From Spirosoma oryzicola (lineage in GTDB: Bacteria; Bacteroidota; Bacteroidia; Cytophagales; Spirosomataceae), in the NCBI RefSeq assembly GCF_021233055.1, contig NZ_CP089538.1, positions 1,035,501-1,099,500 of the forward strand: a DNA stretch of 64,000 bases. The letters are read 5' to 3'. Position 1 is the stretch's first letter. The number at the start of each line of letters is the position of its first letter. Shown here piece after piece: positions 45,726 through 53,723 of this stretch. Made by a program: the position numbers and the translations under genes. Below the pieces are notes generated by a model that had not been told where the DNA came from, made no database searches, and worked only from the letters and a program-made list of their open reading frames with translations.

Positions 45726-48152
45726 ATGTTGACAAGCTATCTCAAAATTGCCTGGCGAACGCTTCAAAAACAGCGCGGTCTCACCTTTATCAACATCGCT
45801 GGCCTGGCGGTCGGCCTGGCATGCTGTCTGCTCATTACGCTGTATGTGCTCGATGAGCTAAGCTATGACCGGTACAACACGAAAGCCGATCGAATCTACC
45901 GGGTGCAGGCCGATATCAAGTTCGGCGGTAACGATGTTCACCTTGCCGTAACGCCCGATCCAATGGGGCCAACGCTCAAGAAAGATTACCCGCAGGTCGA
46001 GCAATTTGTCCGCCTGCACCAACGGGGTACATGGTTGGTCAAGCGGGCTGGTAGCCCAACGAATTTGCGGGAAGATAACATCACGTTTGCCGATTCTACC
46101 CTGTTTGACGTATTCACGCTACCCCTGCTGACGGGTGATCCTAAACGAGCACTGGCTGAACCCAATACCGTCGTCATCAGTGAGTCGGCTGCCAAGCGAC
46201 ACTTCGGGAAGCAAAACCCGGTCGGACAGATTCTGGTGTTTGATAATAACGAATCGTATCGCGTATCAGGAGTGATGCAGGATATGCCGAAGAACGCGCA
46301 TTTCCACAGTGATTTTTTCGTGACCATGCTCAGTGACAAGTACCCCTGGGGGCAGTGGTTGAGCAATAATTATCATACGTATATTGTGCTGAAACCCGGT
46401 ACGGACCCTGCCGTTTTTGCCCAAAATTTCGAGACCGTCATTCAGAAATACGCCGGACCACAGGCCCAGCAGATGGTTGGTGTTACCATCGATCAATTTC
46501 GAAAATCAGGGAACCGGCTGAACTACTGGATGACACCGCTCACCGACATTCATCTTCGCTCAAAACAACAGATCGAACTAGCCCCCAACGGCGATATTCA
46601 GTACGTCTACATTTTCTCGGCGGTGGCGCTTTTCATTCTGCTGATCGCCTGCATCAATTTCATGAATCTGGCTACGGCCCGTTCGGCCAACCGGGCGCGG
46701 GAAGTGGGTGTTCGGAAGGTTCTCGGATCGGAGCGTAATCAATTAGTTGGTCAGTTTATGACCGAGTCGGTCTTAACAACCGTACTGGCGATGCTGGTAG
46801 CGTTGGTAATCGTCGGTATCGCCTTGCCCGGCTTTAACGCACTGGCCGCCAAAGAGATGCGTATTGAGCAACTGATGTCGCCGGTTATGCTGTCTATCCT
46901 GGTCGTTTTACCGATAAGCGTTGGCTTACTGGCGGGTATTTATCCGGCTTTGTTTCTGTCGTCGTTTCGTCCGATTACCGTTTTAAAAGGTAAACTGAAC
47001 GTGAGTTTCCGAAGCGCCGGATTACGAAGCGGCCTGGTCGTGTTTCAATTTATGATGTCGATTATCCTGATTGTCGGCACCATCATCGTCTATCGTCAGC
47101 TAACGTACATTCGAACCAAAAATCTGGGCTTCAACCGGGAGCGGGTGCTGAAGATCAACGATGCCTACGCGCTCAACAAGCAAGCCGAAACGTTCAGGCA
47201 GGAAGTGCTGCGGCTGCCGGGCGTCGTTAGCGGCAGTATGTCGGGCTATTTGCCAACGCCATCCGATCGAAGCGACCAGTCGTTTTTTCCGGAAGGGCAG
47301 GTCGATCAGAAGAAAGCGGTTAGTATGCAAAAATGGCTTGTCGATTACGATTATGTGCAAACGCTTGGTATGCAGCTAACCAACGGACGAAATTTCTCGC
47401 GGGGGTTTGGCTCCGATTCGTCGGGCATCATCCTGAATGAGACAGCGGCTAAACTGTTTGGCGGAAAAAATATCATTGGTAAACGTATCGCAACCTTCGA
47501 TAATCCGCAAAACACGGTATTGAAGACGTACACGGTCCTGGGTATCGTCAAAAATTTTCACTTCGAGTCGCTTCGCCGTAACATTGGTGCCTTGTCGTTA
47601 GTCCTTGAGCCTAGTACGGGTGCGGTCTCGTTCCGGCTTAGCAGTACCGATCTACCCGCATTGCTGCAACAGATCGAAGCCAAATGGAAAGGGCTTGCCC
47701 CCGGTCAGCCGTTTAGCTATCAGTTCATGGACGACAGTTTCGACGAGATGTACCGGACTGAACAGCGGGTTGGAAGCATTGCGCTGACGTTTGCCTTGCT
47801 GGCTGTACTGATCGCCTGCCTGGGACTGTTCGGACTGGCGGCCTTTATGGCTGAACAGCGTACGAAAGAAATCGGGGTTCGGAAGGTATTAGGAGCCACG
47901 ACTTTCAGCATTGTTGGGCTTCTGTCCAAAGACTTTCTTAAACTGGTATTGATCGCCATCGTACTGGCTTCACCCATTGCGTGGTGGGCTATGACCCAAT
48001 GGCTCGCTGATTTCGCCTATAAAGTTAATCTGGAGTGGTGGGTGTTTGCGCTGGCAGGAACGGTAGCCGTCAGTATTGCCCTGCTGACGGTGAGTTTCCA
48101 AAGCATCAAAGCCGCCCTGATGAATCCCGTGAAGAGTCTGCGGGCAGAATAA
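45726..48152 (+). CDS. MacB/FtsX-type ABC permease, paralogue 3
   Basis: An 808-residue permease with the same two-half layout: coupling loops AREVGVRKVLGS and RTKEIGVRKVLGA, C terminus NPVKSLRAE. It begins MLTSYLKIAWRTLQKQRGLT, the short amphipathic lead typical of the set. It stands about 190 bases after the secreted-protein gene, without a dyad of its own, and is probably read from site B if the weak hairpin allows. It has no ATPase gene next to it. Confidence 0.93.
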   Translation: MLTSYLKIAWRTLQKQRGLTFINIAGLAVGLACCLLITLYVLDELSYDRYNTKADRIYRVQADIKFGGNDVHLAVTPDPMGPTLKKDYPQVEQFVRLHQRGTWLVKRAGSPTNLREDNITFADSTLFDVFTLPLLTGDPKRALAEPNTVVISESAAKRHFGKQNPVGQILVFDNNESYRVSGVMQDMPKNAHFHSDFFVTMLSDKYPWGQWLSNNYHTYIVLKPGTDPAVFAQNFETVIQKYAGPQAQQMVGVTIDQFRKSGNRLNYWMTPLTDIHLRSKQQIELAPNGDIQYVYIFSAVALFILLIACINFMNLATARSANRAREVGVRKVLGSERNQLVGQFMTESVLTTVLAMLVALVIVGIALPGFNALAAKEMRIEQLMSPVMLSILVVLPISVGLLAGIYPALFLSSFRPITVLKGKLNVSFRSAGLRSGLVVFQFMMSIILIVGTIIVYRQLTYIRTKNLGFNRERVLKINDAYALNKQAETFRQEVLRLPGVVSGSMSGYLPTPSDRSDQSFFPEGQVDQKKAVSMQKWLVDYDYVQTLGMQLTNGRNFSRGFGSDSSGIILNETAAKLFGGKNIIGKRIATFDNPQNTVLKTYTVLGIVKNFHFESLRRNIGALSLVLEPSTGAVSFRLSSTDLPALLQQIEAKWKGLAPGQPFSYQFMDDSFDEMYRTEQRVGSIALTFALLAVLIACLGLFGLAAFMAEQRTKEIGVRKVLGATTFSIVGLLSKDFLKLVLIAIVLASPIAWWAMTQWLADFAYKVNLEWWVFALAGTVAVSIALLTVSFQSIKAALMNPVKSLRAE

Positions 48153-48183
48153 ACGGGTACTATTAATTTTAGTCAATCTCTTT

Positions 48184-48271
48184 TTTTTGTCATTCCGAGG
48201 AACGAGGACTCTTCGCGCTCGCCTATTTTTTGTGCCGTGCGGAGGTTCCTCGTTCCTCGGAATGACAAAAA
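48184..48271. repeat. Perfect 25-bp inverted repeat between permeases 3 and 4
   Basis: The arms 48184-48208 and 48247-48271 pair perfectly; the core is GTCATTCCGAGGAACGAGGA. The loop has 38 bases. Its sequence resembles dispersed palindromes known from many Bacteroidota genomes. It can also act as a terminator in either direction, thanks to the flanking T and A runs. Confidence 0.88.
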
Positions 48272-48312
48272 CAATCTGAAAATGACATTCTAGAGTACTT
48301 TACGTGTAGCTT

Positions 48313-50715
48313 ATGCTTAGAAACTATCTCAAAATTGCCGTTCGGAACCTGGTGACAAACAGGGTTTTCGCTGGTATTAATATCATTGGTCTGGCGGTCG
48401 GACTGGCGTCGTGCCTGTTACTGTTCGTGTACATTGCGCATGAACTGAGCTACGATGACTTTCAGCAGAAAGCGGATCGAATCGTCCGGGTGACGATGGA
48501 ATACAGCATGGAAGGCAAGGTCGGTAAAGTACCAGAGACCGGCACGAAAGTAGCCCCCGAATTTGGTCGTCAATTTCCTGAAGTTGAATTGGGCGTTCGG
48601 ATGATCAACCGGGATGCGGTGGTGATCAAAGGGGACCAGCAGTTCAGCGAAAAACGCGTTGTGTTCGCGGATTCTACTTTCTTCACGATGTTTTCCTTTC
48701 CCCTGCTCAAAGGAAATCCGCAAACTGCACTGGCCGGGCCAAACCTCGTTGTACTGTCTGAAACAAAAGCCCGTACTTATTTTGGCATGGAAAACCCAAT
48801 CGGAAAGTCCCTTCGCATCAATACCGGCGGCTCTTTTCGGGATTATTCCGTAACGGGCGTGGTGGCCGATTGTCCGGCTAATTCACAGATTAAATACGAC
48901 CTGCTGACCTCGTTTGCTACATTGCCCGCTGCCAAAACCGAAGAGTGGTACTCCGCTAACTACGCCACATATTTACTGCTTCGTAAGCCCGACGATATAG
49001 CCGCTTTACAGGCGAAGATACCGGCCTTTATGAAGACCCAGTTTCCTGATGAAACACCGTCAGCCAGTGATTACCTCACGTACAATCTTGAACCAATTCG
49101 GCGGGTACACCTACATTCTGACGTGGAAGGGAATTTTGAACCCAACGGTGATTTAACCTACATCTACATCTTTGGGGCCATTGCGGTGTTGATTCTGCTC
49201 ATCGCCTGCGTTAATTACATCAACCTGGCTACATCGCGGGCCGTCGAACGGGCGCAGGAAGTGGGCGTTCGGAAAGTGATGGGTGCAATGCGCGGGCAAC
49301 TGTTCGGACAGTTCATTGGCGAGTCGGTTATCGTTACCGCAGTAGCCACACTACTCGCGGTGTTATTGGCCTGTTTGACCTTACCGCTTTTCAACAGCGT
49401 GTCAGATCGCCATTTCGCCATCGATGTTTTCTTTAAGCCGGAAAACGGGCTGGTGTTGTTGGGTGCTAGTGTGCTGGTCAGCTTACTAGCCGGCAGTTAT
49501 CCGGCGTTGGTGTTGTCCGGCTTTCAGCCAATTCGTGTGTTGAAAGGTCATTTGAAAACAACAGGTGCGGGGCAGTTTCGGCGGGCGTTGATTGTGTTTC
49601 AGTTTGCCATCACGGCAATCCTGATTGTCTGTACGTTACTCGTTCGGAACCAGTTGCAATTCGTTCAGCAAAAAAAGTTAGGCTACAATAAAGACCATGT
49701 CCTCTTATTACCCGTCGACAGGGAGGTCAACGAAAAAATAAGTGCCATCAAAAGTGAGTTTAGGCAAAACGCGGATGTACAGCATGTTTCCTTGGCGTCC
49801 AATTCGCCGGTGTTCGTAGGCGGTGGCTATGCGATGCGCCAGCCGGGTATGCCGGAAGGCCAGCGTAAGATGGTGACCGGGCTGACCATTGACGAGGATT
49901 TTGTGAAAACAACGGGCTTGCATCTCATTGCGGGTAGCGATTTAAATGCGGTGGATATGGACCGCATTGCGCGTTCGGATAATGATAGCCTGACGCGCAG
50001 CCGATTTATTCTGAACGAATCGGCGGTGAAAGAGCTAGGCTGGACCCCGCAGCAAGCCATCAACCAGCGGCTCGATGTAAGCGGGCGACTGGGTCTGGTC
50101 AAGGGTGTTGTGTCCGACTTTCACTTTGCGTCCATGAAACAAAAAATTGGCCCAATGGCACTTTTCCCGCAGAACGGTGGTGAAATTCTGCTCGTCAAGC
50201 TCTCGGGTAATCAGTTGAGCAATACGCTCCAATTTCTGGAAAGCAAATGGCGGACGCTCATCCCGAACCGGCCATTCACGTATGCGTTTATGGATGAAGA
50301 ATTTGATAAAATGTATGCCGCCGAAACGCGTACCGGACGTATTTTCAGCGTTTTTGCTTTTTTATCGATCTTCTTGGCGTGCCTGGGTCTGTTTGGCTTG
50401 TCGGCTTACACAACTGTTCAGCGCACCAAAGAAATTGGCGTTCGCAAGGTGCTGGGCGCATCCGTATTCAGCATTGTCGGATTGCTGTCTAAAGATTTCT
50501 TAAAGCTCGTGCTGGTGGCTATTGTCGTAGCCGTTCCTATTGCGTGGTACGCTATGAATCAGTGGTTACAGGGATTTGCCTATCGAGTCGCTATCGAGTG
50601 GTGGGTGTTTGCGCTGGCGGGCATACTGGCTATCGGCATTGCACTCATTACGGTCAGTTTTCAAAGCGTAAAGGCGGCTCTACTGAATCCGGTGAAGTCG
50701 TTGCGTTCTGACTAA
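48313..50715 (+). CDS. MacB/FtsX-type ABC permease, paralogue 4
   Basis: An 800-residue permease, with coupling loops AQEVGVRKVMGA and RTKEIGVRKVLGA and C terminus NPVKSLRSD. It begins MLRNYLKIAVRNLVTNRVFA. The periplasmic domains are its most divergent part relative to the other copies. The 160-base gap to paralogue 3 is filled by the 25-bp inverted repeat, which may cut transcription between them. No dyad lies upstream. Confidence 0.93.
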   Translation: MLRNYLKIAVRNLVTNRVFAGINIIGLAVGLASCLLLFVYIAHELSYDDFQQKADRIVRVTMEYSMEGKVGKVPETGTKVAPEFGRQFPEVELGVRMINRDAVVIKGDQQFSEKRVVFADSTFFTMFSFPLLKGNPQTALAGPNLVVLSETKARTYFGMENPIGKSLRINTGGSFRDYSVTGVVADCPANSQIKYDLLTSFATLPAAKTEEWYSANYATYLLLRKPDDIAALQAKIPAFMKTQFPDETPSASDYLTYNLEPIRRVHLHSDVEGNFEPNGDLTYIYIFGAIAVLILLIACVNYINLATSRAVERAQEVGVRKVMGAMRGQLFGQFIGESVIVTAVATLLAVLLACLTLPLFNSVSDRHFAIDVFFKPENGLVLLGASVLVSLLAGSYPALVLSGFQPIRVLKGHLKTTGAGQFRRALIVFQFAITAILIVCTLLVRNQLQFVQQKKLGYNKDHVLLLPVDREVNEKISAIKSEFRQNADVQHVSLASNSPVFVGGGYAMRQPGMPEGQRKMVTGLTIDEDFVKTTGLHLIAGSDLNAVDMDRIARSDNDSLTRSRFILNESAVKELGWTPQQAINQRLDVSGRLGLVKGVVSDFHFASMKQKIGPMALFPQNGGEILLVKLSGNQLSNTLQFLESKWRTLIPNRPFTYAFMDEEFDKMYAAETRTGRIFSVFAFLSIFLACLGLFGLSAYTTVQRTKEIGVRKVLGASVFSIVGLLSKDFLKLVLVAIVVAVPIAWYAMNQWLQGFAYRVAIEWWVFALAGILAIGIALITVSFQSVKAALLNPVKSLRSD

Positions 50716-50791
50716 TAAGCTTAACGTTTTTTAACACGCTGATAAACAGGTTTGCACGTACCTTGCTAGTACTTGGTAATGTCCGTGCACG

Positions 50792-53191
50792 ATGATTCAG
50801 AACTACGCTAAAATTGCCCTGCGCACGTTGCGTTCGCAACGGTCTTACACGCTACTCAATGTAGTTGGCCTTACGGTCGGTATGGCGGGTGGTCTGCTTA
50901 TTTTTCTGTTTATTCATTATCATCTGAGTACAGATCGGCACCATGCTAAATTCGACCGTATCTTTCGGGTAGTCACCGATTTGCACCTCGAGGATGGCTC
51001 GGTCGAATACTATCCTGAAGCGCCCCTGCCGATGGCACAAAAGCTGCGCACCGCCTACGCGCCGGTGGAACAGGCGGCTTACCTGAAAATGATTCGTGAG
51101 TTGACGGTCAGTATACAACGGTCCGATCAAACGACGCCAGTCCGTTTTCTGGAACATAAAAGCACGGCATTTGTCGAGCCCGAATTGTTTGGTATTCTGG
51201 ATTATCAGTGGGTACGGGGTAACCCGAAAACGGCGCTTCGCGAACCCAATAGCGTTGTCCTGACCGAGTCGTGGGCCAGACGGTATTTTGGCAACGCTGA
51301 TCCGATGGGCCAAACGCTGAATCTGAACCACCGGGCCGATGCTACCGTAACCGGTATTCTCGCTGATCCGCCTAAAACGACCGATACCGACATCAATCTT
51401 TTTGTTTCGTTGCCGACGATTGGACAGCTCGATCCCGGTTATGACCGACAGGATTGGGGAAATATCAACAGCACAGACCGCATTTTCGTTGCGCTCAAAA
51501 GTCCGGAATCGGGTGCAGAAATGGAGGCTGCCATGCCCGCCCTGCTAAAGACACAGTTCGGTAAAATGGCCCGGTTTTACCGGTTTCATTTTCAGCCCCT
51601 TGCAGATGTCCATTTCGATGTCAAACGAATTGTAGGCGGGGCAGTTCGTTCCTCGCTGCTGTGGTCGCTGGGTCTGGTCGGCTTGTTTCTGGTGCTGACG
51701 GCCTGCATCAATTTCGTCAATCTGGCGACGGCTCAGGCAATCCGGCGAAGTAAGGAGGTTGGTATTCGTAAAACGCTCGGCAGTACGCGCGGGCAATTGG
51801 TGCGACAGTTTTTATTCGAAACCGTCCTTATTGTGGTGGCGGCTGCGATTCTTGCGCTCCTGTTGGTTCTGGTGACACTACCGTTATTCAACCAATGGCT
51901 ATCCAGTCAATTAGCGCTTCAACTGGACTGGCCAACGATCGGATTTGTGGTGTTGCTGTTCGGTAGTATTGTTGGGCTGGCGGGCGGCTATCCGGCTGCG
52001 GTGTTGTCAGGGTTCAGTCCCTGGGCGGCTTTGAAAGGAAGTTTACCTGCTCGGGCTGGGGGCAATTATTCGCTGCGCCAGGGATTGATCGTCGTTCAGT
52101 TCGTTGTTTGCCAGGCGTTGATTGTCGGGGCTATGGTCGTCGCTACGCAAGTGCGGTACATGCGCGAGGCTGATCTGGGGTTCAACAAAGATAACGTCGT
52201 TATGGTGGCGCTTCCCGATAATCAGAAAAATCGACTAGAAACACTCCGCAATGAACTGCTACAGTATCCAGAAATCAAATCGGTTAGCGTTAGTCGTGAT
52301 CCACCTTCGGGGCGGTTACTGTATGGCGGTTCATTCAAGCTAGATAATAAAGCGGATTGGGAGGCTTACCCCATCCGCGAACGAATTGCGGATGCCAATT
52401 ATCTGAACACATATGGCTTACGGCTGGTTGCCGGACGTAATATTATCCAGAGTGATACCATTCAGGAGTATCTGGTCAACGAAGCGTTTCTACAGAAAAT
52501 TGGCGTGCGCAACCCGCAGCAGATTCTGGGCCGTAAACTGCACTATCATCTGTCGAAAGTGCCCTTGCCCATTGTCGGTGTTGTTAAGGACTTTCATCAG
52601 CGTTCACTCCACGAACAAATAGGCCCTTGCCTGATCGCCAGTTACGCACCTTTCTTTAGGCAGGCGGGCATTCGCGTGTCTGGACAAAATTCGGAACAGA
52701 CGCTTGATCAGATCAGAAAAACCTGGGAGCAATTATTCCCGAACGAAGTTTTCGAATACAGCTATCTGGACGAACAACTGGCTAAATTCTACGAAACGGA
52801 AAGCCTGGTCTTTCGATTAGTAAACATTTTTGCGGGCATTGCCATTCTGATTTGCTGTCTGGGCTTATACGGGTTGGTTTCTTACGCGGTAGTACAGCGA
52901 CGAAAAGAGATTGGCGTTCGGAAAGTATTGGGGGCATCGGTAGCGAGTATCGTTTCGCTGCTTTCGGGTGATTTTCTGAAACTGGTCCTCCTGGCTATTG
53001 TCGTTGCTTCGCCCATTGCGTGGTGGGCCATGAACCAGTGGCTACAGGATTTTGCCTACCGGATTGATTTGTCGTGGTGGATGTTCGCGCTGGCGGGTGT
53101 ACTGGCAACGGGAATTGCCTTTCTGACTGTTAGTTTACAGAGTGTGAAAGCCGCTCGGGTAAACCCAGTCAAAAGTTTGCGAAGCGAATAA
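50792..53191 (+). CDS. MacB/FtsX-type ABC permease, paralogue 5
   Basis: A 799-residue permease with coupling loops SKEVGIRKTLGS and RRKEIGVRKVLGA and C terminus NPVKSLRSE. It begins MIQNYAKIALRTLRSQRSYT. A single TGTCCG half-site lies at 50780-50785, but no full dyad. The gap to paralogue 4 is 76 bases, so the two probably share a transcript. A terminator hairpin follows at 53291-53324. Confidence 0.93.
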   Translation: MIQNYAKIALRTLRSQRSYTLLNVVGLTVGMAGGLLIFLFIHYHLSTDRHHAKFDRIFRVVTDLHLEDGSVEYYPEAPLPMAQKLRTAYAPVEQAAYLKMIRELTVSIQRSDQTTPVRFLEHKSTAFVEPELFGILDYQWVRGNPKTALREPNSVVLTESWARRYFGNADPMGQTLNLNHRADATVTGILADPPKTTDTDINLFVSLPTIGQLDPGYDRQDWGNINSTDRIFVALKSPESGAEMEAAMPALLKTQFGKMARFYRFHFQPLADVHFDVKRIVGGAVRSSLLWSLGLVGLFLVLTACINFVNLATAQAIRRSKEVGIRKTLGSTRGQLVRQFLFETVLIVVAAAILALLLVLVTLPLFNQWLSSQLALQLDWPTIGFVVLLFGSIVGLAGGYPAAVLSGFSPWAALKGSLPARAGGNYSLRQGLIVVQFVVCQALIVGAMVVATQVRYMREADLGFNKDNVVMVALPDNQKNRLETLRNELLQYPEIKSVSVSRDPPSGRLLYGGSFKLDNKADWEAYPIRERIADANYLNTYGLRLVAGRNIIQSDTIQEYLVNEAFLQKIGVRNPQQILGRKLHYHLSKVPLPIVGVVKDFHQRSLHEQIGPCLIASYAPFFRQAGIRVSGQNSEQTLDQIRKTWEQLFPNEVFEYSYLDEQLAKFYETESLVFRLVNIFAGIAILICCLGLYGLVSYAVVQRRKEIGVRKVLGASVASIVSLLSGDFLKLVLLAIVVASPIAWWAMNQWLQDFAYRIDLSWWMFALAGVLATGIAFLTVSLQSVKAARVNPVKSLRSE

Positions 53192-53229
53192 TCGACGCTG
53201 AAATCGAGTGTTCTAGCCGGTTGTAAGCT

Positions 53230-53267
53230 CGTCCGGTTCAGGACGGTTAATTGTCCATAATCGGACA
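53230..53267. promoter_or_regulatory. Tandem dyads of the TGTCC-N4-GGACA family (site C)
   Basis: The core TGTCCA-TAAT-CGGACA lies at 53252-53267. A second dyad of the same shape, CGTCCG-GTTC-AGGACG, lies at 53230-53245, 22 bp upstream. The sigma-54-like element starts 64 bases after the core, beyond a terminator hairpin, as a DNA-looping activator site would allow. Confidence 0.72.
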
Positions 53268-53290
53268 TTGGTTTTTGTTGTCAAGGTGAT

Positions 53291-53324
53291 AAAAAGCGGC
53301 TCAGACGTATCTGAGCCGCTTTTT
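53291..53324 (+). terminator. Strong intrinsic terminator between activator site and PadR promoter
   Basis: AAAAAGCGGCTCAGA (53291-53305) pairs perfectly with 53310-53324 around CGTA, and a T-run ends the stem. It closes the permease 4-5 transcript and shields the next promoter from read-through. Confidence 0.9.
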
Positions 53325-53331
53325 CGTTTTC

Positions 53332-53347
53332 TGGCCGGTCATTTGCT
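53332..53347 (+). promoter_or_regulatory. Sigma-54-like -24/-12 element (site C)
   Basis: TGGCCGG-TCAT-TTGCT is the best match of the five: full GG and GC dinucleotides at standard spacing and an intact TTGCT. It is 31 bases upstream of the PadR ATG at 53379. Confidence 0.72.
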
Positions 53348-53378
53348 CAGCAAAAATAGAAGTAACCCTGCCGATGGA

Positions 53379-53723
53379 ATGAAACGCACGTACTTGGGCG
53401 AGTTTGAAGAAGTGGTTTTGCTGACGGTTGCCGTGCTGGAACTGGAACACCGGGCTTATGGGGTAGCCATCACGCACGAGATTATCGGGGAGACGGGCCG
53501 GTCGGTGCGGTTGAATCAGATTCACGCGGCACTGCAACGGCTGGAAGAGAAAGGTATGGTAAAATCAGAAATGGGGGAGCCCACCGCCGAGCGGGGTGGG
53601 CGTCGTAAGCGGTTATTTACGGTCACGGCCTATGGGCGTCGGACCATGCAAGAAATTCAGGATGTGCGGGCGAGTTTGTGGACCCGCCTGATTAGTCCGT
53701 TCAAACTGGTTACGAGCTTATGA
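53379..53723 (+). CDS. PadR-family transcriptional regulator
   Basis: A 114-residue winged-helix protein: MKRTYLGEFEEVVLLTVAVL, then AYGVAITHEIIGETGRSVRL, the PadR core NQIHAALQRLEEKGMVKS and the wing ERGGRRKRLFTVTAYGR. PadR proteins are usually local repressors that respond to small molecules. Its stop overlaps the ATG of the permease (ATGA), so the two are translationally coupled. A longer frame from 53268 exists, but the PadR homology and the promoter fix the ATG at 53379. Confidence 0.93.
   Translation: MKRTYLGEFEEVVLLTVAVLELEHRAYGVAITHEIIGETGRSVRLNQIHAALQRLEEKGMVKSEMGEPTAERGGRRKRLFTVTAYGRRTMQEIQDVRASLWTRLISPFKLVTSL

Noticed and set aside
50775..50790. Sigma-54-like TGGTAATGTCCGTGCA before permease 5
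   Set aside because: The -12 part ends one base before the ATG, so transcription would begin inside the gene; the -24 part is imperfect and no dyad lies upstream.
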